This document shows, piece after piece, positions 14,681-22,642 of a stretch of 35,551 bases of DNA. Location: positions 1 to 35,551 of the forward strand of contig JAGKVE010000030.1 in NCBI GenBank assembly GCA_021152555.1. The letters are read 5' to 3'. This DNA comes from Bacteroidia bacterium. GTDB taxonomy: Bacteria; Bacteroidota; Bacteroidia; Bacteroidales; Paludibacteraceae. A program made the translations under genes and the position numbers. Positions within the stretch are counted from its first letter, which is position 1; each line of letters starts with the position of its first letter. The notes under the pieces were generated by a model. That model saw only the letters and a list, made by a program, of their open reading frames with translations. It was not told the DNA's origin and made no database searches.

Positions 14681-16537
14681 ATGAAAAAACACCTCTTTCT
14701 TTCGGTAGCAGTATTGGCAATGTGCCAATTCGCAATTGCTGCACCTAAAATCCAACAAGTGGAGCCGTTATGCTGGTGGACAAACATGGCAACACCGCTT
14801 ACTATTATGTTTCACGGCGAGGACCTGAGTGACGCCCAAGTGTCCGTTCAGCAGATTGCCAACGGCAAAGTGATGCGCGGCGCATGTCATGGACTCGTTC
14901 CGCGCAGCCAACACAATGCAGAGAGCCCGAACTATCTGTTTGTGGACTTCGGTGTTTTCCAGCCAGGTGTTTATCGTATAACACTCAAAAAAGGCAAGAA
15001 ATCTGCCACCTATGACTACACTATTGCAGAGCGCCGTGAGGGCAGCCGTGAGCGCAAGAGTTTTGATGCTTCGGATGTGGTGTATCTCATCATGTCGGAT
15101 CGTTTTGTTGACGGCGACGAGAGCAACAATAGTACTAAAAACACGAAAGAAAAAGCAGACAAAAGTAATGTAAATGGCCGTTTTGGCGGTGATATTCAGG
15201 GAATTATCAATTCTTTCGATCATATTCTTGCCTTAGGTGCTACAGCAATCTGGCCTACCCCAATGCTTGGCGACAATGAAGAAGCATGGAGTTATCATGG
15301 TTACGCATGTTCAGATTATTATCACATTGATCCGCGCTACGGCTCCAACTCACTGTACGCCCAAATGGTACAGCAAGCTCACGCGAAAGGGCTGAAGATT
15401 CTGATGGACATGGTGCCCAACCACTGCGGTGCCGCACATTGGTGGATGGCAGACCTGCCATATAAAGACTGGGTGAACCAATTCGATGAGTTTACCAATA
15501 CAAACAATTGTTTTACTGCCAACTATGACGTCAATGCTTCGCAATTTGACCGCAAGTTGAGTAACCGTGGCTGGTTTGACAAACCAATGCCGGACATGAA
15601 TCTCGAGAATCCTGATTTACTCAAGTATTTCCAACAATGGGCTATATGGTGGATTGAGTTCGCCGACTTGGATGGATTGCGCGTGGATACCTACCCTTAC
15701 ATTGAAAAAATCCCGGGAAGCGAGTGGATTGCTGCAATTCGCAATGAATACCCGAATATCAATATTGTCGGTGAATGCTGGACACGTCCTGCGCCCGCCG
15801 TTGCTTACTGGCAATCAGGCGCGAAGAACTTTGACGGCTTTGACAGCAATCTGCCGACCGTAATGGACTTCCCGACAGAAGAGGCTATACGCCAGGCTCT
15901 TGAGAATGATGGCCAAGGTTGGGGAAACGGACTGACACGTGTGTATGATGCCCTGACAATGGATTATATGTATGCCGATGTCAACAAACTACTTACATTC
16001 CTTGGGAATCATGACATGGCGCGAATCACGGATGTAGTAAAAGAAAAAGACCCACGCCGTGTGAAACTGGCATACGTACTGCTTGCTACAATGCGCGGTA
16101 TTCCGCAAGTATTGTACGGCGATGAGTACGCCCTGACTTCCAAAAGTGAAGACCCGAGTAATCACTCATATTTGCGTGCTCCACTCCCGCAAGGAACAGC
16201 AGTAACCGCAGAAATGCAGGATATGTATGATTTCCAAAGCAAATTATTCCAATGGCGTAAGAACGAACCGGTTCTGCACTTCGGCAAGACTATGCATTTT
16301 CTCGCACGTGACAATACATATGCTTTCTTCCGTTATAATGACGACGAAGCAGTTTTTGTCTTCGCAAATGCTTCCGATGATTGGCGTGTAGCCCCCACTG
16401 AGAACTATGCGGAGATATTGGACAAATACAATCCTGTTGGCGTCAACCCTCTGACAGGCGAGACGGTTGATATGAGCCGGTTAGACGTGGCTGCTCCTGC
16501 ATTAGAAACGGTTATTGTCAAATTGAAAAAGAAATAA
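14681..16537 (+). CDS. SusA-like GH13 alpha-amylase/neopullulanase
   Basis: Secreted periplasmic alpha-glucan hydrolase of 618 aa. A signal peptide (about 1-20) is followed by a cyclomaltodextrinase-type N-terminal domain (about 25-115) and the GH13 barrel. The catalytic triad is visible: nucleophile D336 in G-L-R-V-D, acid E365 in G-E-C-W, and D445 in L-G-N-H-D. The S-D-R-F-V-D-G-D and M-D-M-V-P-N-H motifs are intact, and a C-terminal beta domain closes the protein. It resembles Bacteroides SusA, which cleaves maltooligosaccharides after import. No susC/susD homologues are in the window, so here it is an orphan in a yihY-amylase-CWC operon. Confidence 0.92.
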   Translation: MKKHLFLSVAVLAMCQFAIAAPKIQQVEPLCWWTNMATPLTIMFHGEDLSDAQVSVQQIANGKVMRGACHGLVPRSQHNAESPNYLFVDFGVFQPGVYRITLKKGKKSATYDYTIAERREGSRERKSFDASDVVYLIMSDRFVDGDESNNSTKNTKEKADKSNVNGRFGGDIQGIINSFDHILALGATAIWPTPMLGDNEEAWSYHGYACSDYYHIDPRYGSNSLYAQMVQQAHAKGLKILMDMVPNHCGAAHWWMADLPYKDWVNQFDEFTNTNNCFTANYDVNASQFDRKLSNRGWFDKPMPDMNLENPDLLKYFQQWAIWWIEFADLDGLRVDTYPYIEKIPGSEWIAAIRNEYPNINIVGECWTRPAPAVAYWQSGAKNFDGFDSNLPTVMDFPTEEAIRQALENDGQGWGNGLTRVYDALTMDYMYADVNKLLTFLGNHDMARITDVVKEKDPRRVKLAYVLLATMRGIPQVLYGDEYALTSKSEDPSNHSYLRAPLPQGTAVTAEMQDMYDFQSKLFQWRKNEPVLHFGKTMHFLARDNTYAFFRYNDDEAVFVFANASDDWRVAPTENYAEILDKYNPVGVNPLTGETVDMSRLDVAAPALETVIVKLKKK

Positions 16538-16539
16538 GC

Positions 16540-16761
16540 ATGAACCCTCTCTCTAAAGGAATAAACAAGGCATGCCCGCGATGCGGCGCGCCTTTCGTTT
16601 GCCATCACGAGAATCCTGCAATCTGCCAGTGCGCAGGAATCAGCTTAAATGATAATGCGCGCGCATATTTGCGCACGCATTATAGGGATTGTTTATGCAG
16701 GAAATGTTTGGAAAACCTCTCCCTGACCTTCTCATCAAGAGATGGGATAGAGGAAGTTTAG
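16540..16761 (+). CDS. Cysteine-rich CWC-family small protein
   Basis: A 73-aa protein with eight cysteines (12, 15, 21, 29, 31, 51, 53, 56). The arrangement C-P-R-C-G-A-P-F-x-C, C-x-C and C-L-C-x-x-C matches the cysteine-rich CWC family, and it probably binds zinc. Function unknown. ATG is 2 nt after the amylase stop. Its TAG overlaps by four bases the stop codon of the convergent BtuF-like gene. Confidence 0.8.
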   Translation: MNPLSKGINKACPRCGAPFVCHHENPAICQCAGISLNDNARAYLRTHYRDCLCRKCLENLSLTFSSRDGIEEV

Positions 16762-17837
16762 TACAGCCTATTGGCAAAATGAAGTGTTGAATCGGGGGCG
16801 TTATTAAGAATATTAATAACGTCTTCCAACATTTCTTCGGGATGAACGACACCCCGCTCCCAGAAATTATTGGCGCCTGACGGCAAACGCTGTTTTCGCC
16901 AGTTATAGACGCGATGATTCTGATACGCCTTAAACCATGTATGTTTCTCATCCATTTCCGCGAGTTCAGCCAAACTGTTTCCGCCGGCCCCAACCCACAC
17001 ATCGGCATCATGAAAATAGTGGACGGTTTCTTCTATCGTGAGCGGGATGGATGTCTCGCGCTTGTCATCATAAAACGGGTATTGTGCGCCAGCGTCTTTA
17101 AATAGAAAAGCCAAGTAGTTCTTACCTGACGGGACATACCAAGTACCACGAAAATTATTGCCGGACATGATAGAGCGCCCTTCGGGCTGACAGACCGCTT
17201 CGCTGACAGACCGCTTCACTGACAGACCGCTCACTCCGTTCGCTGACAGACTGATATACTTTTTCTCCACCTCATGGAAGATGGAATCCGCCTCATGCAG
17301 TTTGCCAGTAAGCGCTCCAATGACCCGAATCCATTCAGCCCGGGCTAATGGTGTATATTCTTGCCATTCATTGATAAATATCATAGGCACTCCGAGCTTT
17401 GCCAGACGTGCAGCTTCCAGGTTATCGTACTGACCGTAATTGACCGCCAGCAAAGCATCCAATCCTGATTGTAATACACGTTCGGCACTCGGTTTCATCG
17501 AATCGCCGAGGTCTATCTCTGTGCCCTTGACGGGTGTATATATCAACTCAGGATTACAGACCGCGGCAAGACGATCTACAGCATCCAAAGCGTAGAGGAA
17601 TCCCACTTGGACGGTGCTCATCGTTCCAATACGCTTCATTGGTTCTTTTACACAGACCCGCTGGTAAGGCTGAAAAACCTCTACAATAACGCCTGTATCG
17701 GTCGGCGTTATTTGAAACCCTGTAGCGTATTTGTTGCCTTCCGGCACACTACCCCGCTCCGCCGGGTGCTGGACGCACCCGACAAGCAAGAGCAATGCAC
17801 AAAAGAGCCATGTACCCTGGACAAAGGACAGTCTCAT
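16758..17837 (-). CDS. BtuF/FecB-type substrate-binding lipoprotein
   Basis: Periplasmic binding component (359 aa) for an ABC importer, most likely of cobamides given its place in the riboswitch operon. A lipobox L-V-G-C puts the lipidated Cys at 21. The Peripla_BP_2 pattern follows: R-I-G-T-M-S-T-V-Q-V-G-F-L-Y-A-L near 70-85, P-S-A-E-R-V-L at 115, N-Y-G-Q-Y-D, V-P-M-I-F-I-N-E-W, and D-V-W-V-G-A-G-G near 290. The matching permease and ATPase (BtuC/D) are not in the window. Start overlaps the preceding gene by one base (TAATG). A 16-bp repeat encodes about residues 195-217. Iron siderophore binding is the main alternative. Confidence 0.82.
   Translation of the reverse strand: MRLSFVQGTWLFCALLLLVGCVQHPAERGSVPEGNKYATGFQITPTDTGVIVEVFQPYQRVCVKEPMKRIGTMSTVQVGFLYALDAVDRLAAVCNPELIYTPVKGTEIDLGDSMKPSAERVLQSGLDALLAVNYGQYDNLEAARLAKLGVPMIFINEWQEYTPLARAEWIRVIGALTGKLHEADSIFHEVEKKYISLSANGVSGLSVKRSVSEAVCQPEGRSIMSGNNFRGTWYVPSGKNYLAFLFKDAGAQYPFYDDKRETSIPLTIEETVHYFHDADVWVGAGGNSLAELAEMDEKHTWFKAYQNHRVYNWRKQRLPSGANNFWERGVVHPEEMLEDVINILNNAPDSTLHFANRLY
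17187..17253. repeat. 16-bp direct repeats inside the btuF-like gene
   Basis: CTGACAGACCGCTTCG (17187-17202) is followed directly by a copy differing in the last base (17203-17218). A third partial copy with an inserted segment follows at 17219, and a fourth core CTGACAGAC lies at 17243-17251. The unit is not a multiple of 3, so the same DNA is read in different frames. The encoded S-V-K-R-S-V-S-E-A-V segment looks like low-complexity insertion. Confidence 0.75.
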
Positions 17838-18550
17838 TACTTCTTGGCTCCGAGATTGTCAATACAGAAATAGGTCGGAGTGGTCAGACCGTAATCACTG
17901 GTCTTAGTACCGGACATGGCAAAATGCAGTTCATCCACTTTGCCGAGCGTGCTCAGGTCCACATAAGTCCATTGATTTACAATGTTGGTACCCTTAGCGA
18001 GATAGAACTCAACCGTGCTGTTTACTTCTTTTCCCTCCAGCGAACCGCCAATGGTCAGCAGAAGATGGTCGTTCTCGGTGAAGCCACCGACAACAGAGGA
18101 CATTCCATCTCCCAATTTAATCATCGATTCCACCAGCGCTGTGTTGCAAACGTACATGCCGGGAACAGTAGCTGCTTTGGTCAGTTTAATGACGTTCGGC
18201 GAATACGAATCGGAGTACCAAACCAAGAAGTTCTTGCCTGCAAAAGCACCTCCGGCAGCCGATTTGTAAGCATCCGCATAGCCGTTTTTTACATCTGTTG
18301 TTGTTTGGTTGGAAACCACACCTCCTGCTGTCATAGCACCTCCCCAGCTAACAGTCTGCTGGATCTCAAAATTACCGCTCTGCAGGAATACCGTAGTGTC
18401 CACAGAATACTTGAAGGTACTCTCAATGGTCAAGGGAGTGATGGCTGCTTCCTCAAAAGTAGCGATGGTGTTGTTCTCCACGTCTGTGCGCGGCTGGCAA
18501 GCAGCGAAGGTCAACGCCAATGCTGCTACGAAAAGAAATGATTTTTTCAT
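17837..18550 (-). CDS. DUF4465-type surface lipoprotein of the B12 locus
   Basis: A 237-aa lipoprotein (lipobox F-A-A-C, Cys18). The body is beta-rich, with features of DUF4465: W-G-G-A..., F-L-V-W-Y-S-D-S-Y near the middle, and the ending Y-F-C-I-D-N-L-G. Proteins of this kind recur in Bacteroidetes cobamide uptake loci as accessory surface proteins (recalled knowledge, not checked). Here it lies between the BtuG-like gene (73 nt upstream) and the BtuF-like gene (1-nt overlap), inside the riboswitch-led operon. Direct B12 binding is plausible but cannot be read from the sequence. The 73-nt gap upstream (18551-18623) is AT-rich with no promoter seen. Confidence 0.7.
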   Translation of the reverse strand: MKKSFLFVAALALTFAACQPRTDVENNTIATFEEAAITPLTIESTFKYSVDTTVFLQSGNFEIQQTVSWGGAMTAGGVVSNQTTTDVKNGYADAYKSAAGGAFAGKNFLVWYSDSYSPNVIKLTKAATVPGMYVCNTALVESMIKLGDGMSSVVGGFTENDHLLLTIGGSLEGKEVNSTVEFYLAKGTNIVNQWTYVDLSTLGKVDELHFAMSGTKTSDYGLTTPTYFCIDNLGAKK

Positions 18551-18623
18551 AACTCTTTGTTTTTTTAAATTGTTAATAATTGTTGTTAATAAAATTTGTT
18601 AATTAATATACGTGTTGTTCACA

Positions 18624-20507
18624 CTATTCAATATGCAGGTCAATCGCTCCGGAGAGCTCCGTACTGAGTTCGCCGGTTTGCGGGAAGGTCTCATCTACCG
18701 CAGTGTAGATGCGGACAAAATCTATGCATGGCAGTGAAATAGATTTGCCGTCCGCATCTACCGCCCACGATATATCAAAACTTGTCCCTTCAATGTCCGA
18801 GTTAGGTTTGTTGTCCGCATATCCATAATCAAGAATATGCTGAACGTTCTGTCCATTTACTTTCTGTGTTTGCGACGGTAATAACGCTCCATTAAAAGTC
18901 AGTTCGTCAGCAGTTATCCACTGCGGATAGTACGGATGCTGATGGAATTCATTCTGAATAGTATCTGCCGCACGGAGATACGTGCGCGAATGATGGTGCA
19001 CGGTTTGCGGATCGTCATAGAGACAGCCCTTCAATTCGTACCATTCATCATCAGGTTCCCCGTTTTTATTATCATCACGGCTGACCAACACAATCCCCGG
19101 CTCACTGCTACCAAACTCCGTAGAACCGCTTTGGAAGAAAGCATTACCGAGAATCTGAATATCCTTGCCTTCTTTGTTCTCGACAGAATGGTCAAAGCTG
19201 AAAGTCACATATCCACCCCATCCGCCTAATGAAATCAGTCCGCCGGCATTATTGGAAATCGCCTGCTCACACTTTCTGCACATCACTGCGGCATCATCTC
19301 CGGTCTCATACTTAGGCAATTCATTGACAAACTGTCCCGGCGCAGGTACATATTCATATACACGCTTGACATAAGGCGAGACAACAGGCGCCGTGTCTTG
19401 CGAAACGGAATCCGGATACAAATCATATGCCTTTTCCACACGGCATAAATGTCCGGGTATATCACCGGTCGCTGCATGCCAATGCTCTTTTCCGTCATAG
19501 CTATAGCAATACAGAACTCCTGAGGAAACATAATTTTTCGCGTCAGTTATATAAAGCGCTTCAGGCATTGCCAATAGTCCATATGGATGTTCATATGACG
19601 ATATATCTATCGGCACTTCCAATTCCGCAAAATCAATTGTAGAGAATGCACGAAGTGTTTTTTGCTCATGATCAATCATATAGGCAGTCGAACCTTGTAT
19701 TGAAATATTTGAACATGGAACATGGATTCGTTTTAGGACAGTCGTGCCATCCATTACAAACACCATGGGTTTTGAGTTCGCGTAATTCCCCTGACAGCAT
19801 ACCCATAAATGATTTTGATTATCCGTTCGTATACGCGTCGGATTCAAACCAACCGCTATTTTCTGAGTTTCTGTAAAAGAAGCAATATCTATAACCGAAA
19901 TCGTCGAGTCATATTGGTTCGTAATGTACCCCCCTGAATTGCAAACAAATAACTCGTTTCCAACGACACATAATTCATCAGGTTGGTGACCTACTTTCAC
20001 TTCGTTTGTTATCTCAAGCGTAGCTGTATCCACCTCATAGACAGCGCCTAACAATTCGGGATTAGCGACACTTCCCACATATGCACTGACATACATTTTG
20101 TCACCTTTGAATGCCATGTATCGGCAGTTAGGTATTTCCACTTGGCCTATATGCCGTGATTGCAAATCCATTACCTCTACCTTATGCGAGCAATTGATAA
20201 CTGCATACAAGCGGTTACCATACTGCTGTATATCGTTGCCTACATCTCCCAATTCCTTTAGTTGTTTTGGATTTTGAGCTCCATACCAGTTGGAATAATA
20301 CGTGCCCGTTTCTAAATTCATATAATCCAACCGTGCTTTGTTGGAGCCCATATTTCCTTCGCATAGTATGTATACCCCTCCTTGCCGCACTTCGTCCGTA
20401 ACATGCGTGCCGAGTGTAGGATATACAACTTCATCTCCGCGGCAGGCAAAGAGACAAAGTGACAAAATACAAAGTACAATATTTAATATCTTACGGCTAA
20501 TGTGCAT
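18624..20507 (-). CDS. BtuG-like beta-propeller lipoprotein with C-terminal surface domain
   Basis: A 627-aa lipoprotein (L-F-A-C, Cys22). Residues ~40-350 form YncE/BtuG-like propeller blades (repeats such as V-G-H-Q-P-D-E-L-C-V-V-G-N-E-L-F-V-C and V-G-L-N-P-T-R-I). BtuG caps BtuB and binds B12 on the Bacteroides surface with high affinity. Residues ~380-627 form a second domain (Y-E-Y-V-P-A-P-G-Q-F; L-G-G-W-G-G-Y-V-T-F; D-D-N-K-N-G-E-P-D-D-E-W-Y-E-L) found as separate surface proteins elsewhere, so this looks like a fusion. The D-x-N-x-N-G-x-x-D run may bind calcium. The start overlaps the btuB-like gene by 25 nt, suggesting coupled synthesis of partners. Confidence 0.82.
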   Translation of the reverse strand: MHISRKILNIVLCILSLCLFACRGDEVVYPTLGTHVTDEVRQGGVYILCEGNMGSNKARLDYMNLETGTYYSNWYGAQNPKQLKELGDVGNDIQQYGNRLYAVINCSHKVEVMDLQSRHIGQVEIPNCRYMAFKGDKMYVSAYVGSVANPELLGAVYEVDTATLEITNEVKVGHQPDELCVVGNELFVCNSGGYITNQYDSTISVIDIASFTETQKIAVGLNPTRIRTDNQNHLWVCCQGNYANSKPMVFVMDGTTVLKRIHVPCSNISIQGSTAYMIDHEQKTLRAFSTIDFAELEVPIDISSYEHPYGLLAMPEALYITDAKNYVSSGVLYCYSYDGKEHWHAATGDIPGHLCRVEKAYDLYPDSVSQDTAPVVSPYVKRVYEYVPAPGQFVNELPKYETGDDAAVMCRKCEQAISNNAGGLISLGGWGGYVTFSFDHSVENKEGKDIQILGNAFFQSGSTEFGSSEPGIVLVSRDDNKNGEPDDEWYELKGCLYDDPQTVHHHSRTYLRAADTIQNEFHQHPYYPQWITADELTFNGALLPSQTQKVNGQNVQHILDYGYADNKPNSDIEGTSFDISWAVDADGKSISLPCIDFVRIYTAVDETFPQTGELSTELSGAIDLHIE

Positions 20508-22516
20508 CGTACATTTTGTTTAGGCATCGGATAATTTTGGATTACTTCGTAATCCTGTCCGAGCAAGTTATTGATTTCCAAATTCGCCTTCAGCCACCAC
20601 CGTTTGATTTGCCATTCTCCATAGAGCGACATATCGTGTGTGTACCAAGGCTGGACGTAATTATAAATACTATTCTCCTGCTGGCTGTAGCGTTCGCCGA
20701 CATATATAAACGAATAATTCAAACCATAATGGTCACCGCGTTTACTTTGCCAATCCAATCCCAACACTACGCTGCCGCTATGCAGCGGAATGTACGGAAT
20801 TTGGTGGCCGTAGTAGGTATCATTTTCATTGGTAACATCCACCGCTTTCTGAAATGTATAATTCAGCCGCCCCCGAAGGACAAAACGAAGCGGCAGATAT
20901 AGTGACATATCTGCTTTTGCATCGACTCCATTGATTTTCACTGTGCCGAGATTCAGCATAGTCCAACGAAACTGTTGTCCCTTCGGGTATGCGATTATCT
21001 TATCCGTCACACGGTTGTAATAATACGAAGCAGATACAGCTATTTCGTAGCCGTTAGCATTTGAATTTTGCAATTTGTGATTGGATGTTGTATAGGCAAT
21101 TTCTACAGAGTGCTGGCGCGCTAATTCCGGACGTAGATTGGCGTTTCCGAGATCAGTGTAATATAAATCATTGAAAGTAGGATAACGATAACTCTGCTTA
21201 TAGAAAGCATTGATACTAAGGTCTATAGCCGGATAAGGGCGCAATGAAAAGAACATACCCGGTGTCACACGCGGCGTATTGTTATCAACAGCCGTCATGA
21301 GCACAGATGCCTGCATCCGCAAGTATTCCTGAATATTAAATGCCGTTGCTGCTGAAAGCCAGTGACTATGCCGATGAAAGAACTCCTTCGGCGCCTCCAA
21401 AAGCAGATTTTCCCGTGCAAGCGTATTGTACTGATAATCATATGCTATTGACGCATCCCACCAATTGAAAATCTCCACTTTATTGGCAAAAGAAAGATAG
21501 GTCTCCTGTTGGGTATATTTATTATTGGATGGCAACAAACGTTCGTCATAATTCTTATAATGCGTATAATCATTGGCATATTTGGCCAATAACCGCATAC
21601 TCCATCGGTTGAACCATTCGTCTTGCCACTGCGCCTGAACAAATGAATTTCTATCCCGTAATCGCTCACCATTACGCCATACATTATTGACAATAGCCCC
21701 CGGTACGCCACGCTCCGAATAGTAATTATACGCATGCACACGCCAAAAACCGGTATTTCGGTAGTAATGATGAATCCCTAATTCCGTCCGGACTGCGTTC
21801 ACATCGCCGTTTTGGCGGATAGCAGTAGTGTCATACGCCGTCTCACCATTGGGCAATACACGGCGATAACGGAAAGGATATTTGCCATCAGAATAAACAT
21901 ACTCAGCGTCCAGCGTCAAGGCAAGTGTCTCTGTCAGTTTGACATCTACCCCCACATTAGGATTAGCTAACGCAAAAGAGCCAAAACGCATTTGCGCGCG
22001 TACGTGTGCACGTTCCTTATCTTTAAAATAAGGTTTTCGAGTGGTCAAATAAACATTGCCTGCAGAACCAAACTCACGTGCAGACTGGAAGATATCCGAT
22101 TTCTGCCCATTGAAGAGTTGAATCTCTTCCATGTTATCTAAAGAGAAGCGCCCGAGATCAACCTGGCCGTTTTGCGCATTCCCTAATTGCACACCGTTGT
22201 AATATACCGCTGTATGCTGGCTTCCCATCGAACGGATATTAATTGTTTTAATCCCTCCGACTCCACCATAGTCTTTGAGTTGTACTCCTGAGAAATAGCG
22301 CAGCGCATCTGCCACAGAAAGCGCGTTAAGTCGCTGTAATTCTGCGCCTTTTAGCGTTTGCGGAACAATAACGTCTTCGGTTAGCGCGCGCGCTGTAACC
22401 TCCACTTCCGTAATCTGGAATTGGTTATATAACGAATCCAACTCGGCATCGCTTATAGCCAAAACCGAGTGCGCACAAAGTGCAATGATTAGTATTAAAC
22501 TTATTTTTTTTTGCAT
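20483..22516 (-). CDS. btuB: TonB-dependent cobalamin receptor (BtuB-like)
   Basis: Outer-membrane TonB-dependent receptor of 677 aa. A cleavable signal peptide ending V-L-A (residues 1-20) is followed by the plug domain (L-S-V-A-D-A-L-R-Y-F-S-G-V; I-R-S-M-G-S-Q-H-T-A-V-Y-Y-N-G-V) and a 22-strand-type barrel ending in aromatic Tyr. The start at 22516 is chosen because the longer frame to 22588 would translate the riboswitch. A cobalamin riboswitch lies directly upstream and names the substrate. Downstream genes (BtuG-like, DUF4465, BtuF-like) complete the uptake operon. The last 25 nt overlap the BtuG-like gene. Confidence 0.9.
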   Translation of the reverse strand: MQKKISLILIIALCAHSVLAISDAELDSLYNQFQITEVEVTARALTEDVIVPQTLKGAELQRLNALSVADALRYFSGVQLKDYGGVGGIKTINIRSMGSQHTAVYYNGVQLGNAQNGQVDLGRFSLDNMEEIQLFNGQKSDIFQSAREFGSAGNVYLTTRKPYFKDKERAHVRAQMRFGSFALANPNVGVDVKLTETLALTLDAEYVYSDGKYPFRYRRVLPNGETAYDTTAIRQNGDVNAVRTELGIHHYYRNTGFWRVHAYNYYSERGVPGAIVNNVWRNGERLRDRNSFVQAQWQDEWFNRWSMRLLAKYANDYTHYKNYDERLLPSNNKYTQQETYLSFANKVEIFNWWDASIAYDYQYNTLARENLLLEAPKEFFHRHSHWLSAATAFNIQEYLRMQASVLMTAVDNNTPRVTPGMFFSLRPYPAIDLSINAFYKQSYRYPTFNDLYYTDLGNANLRPELARQHSVEIAYTTSNHKLQNSNANGYEIAVSASYYYNRVTDKIIAYPKGQQFRWTMLNLGTVKINGVDAKADMSLYLPLRFVLRGRLNYTFQKAVDVTNENDTYYGHQIPYIPLHSGSVVLGLDWQSKRGDHYGLNYSFIYVGERYSQQENSIYNYVQPWYTHDMSLYGEWQIKRWWLKANLEINNLLGQDYEVIQNYPMPKQNVRCTLAVRY

Positions 22517-22521
22517 TGTTC

Positions 22522-22642
22522 GTCCTAATCCAGGAGGACTTTTCAACCAACGCAAATGGCAAGTAATCTGACTTATGCCTTTCGGCAATCACAGTAGCCG
22601 GTCTGTCCGGGATTTGCACCCGCCTTCCCTTACCTATTTGCG
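22522..22642 (-). promoter_or_regulatory. Cobalamin (B12) riboswitch
   Basis: Read on the minus strand, the aptamer contains GGGAAGGCGGGTGCAAATCC, then the GACAGACCGGCTACTGTGA core and the 3' segment AGTCAGATTACTTGCC, the B12-box pattern. P1 is a perfect 7-bp helix, CGCAAAT (at 22636-22642) with ATTTGCG (at 22551-22557). A second hairpin, GTCCT/AGGAC (22522-22539), ends 5 nt before the btuB ATG. Its loop has GGATT, complementary to AATCC in the L5 loop, which fits the known L5-L13 kissing interaction. With no T-run present, control is probably at translation initiation. The 5' strand of P1 lies in the last codons of the upstream DUF1846 gene. Confidence 0.93.

Noticed and set aside
22517..22588. 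N-terminal extension of the BtuB-like protein
   Set aside because: These bases form the 3' part of the cobalamin riboswitch; the signal peptide starts at 22516.
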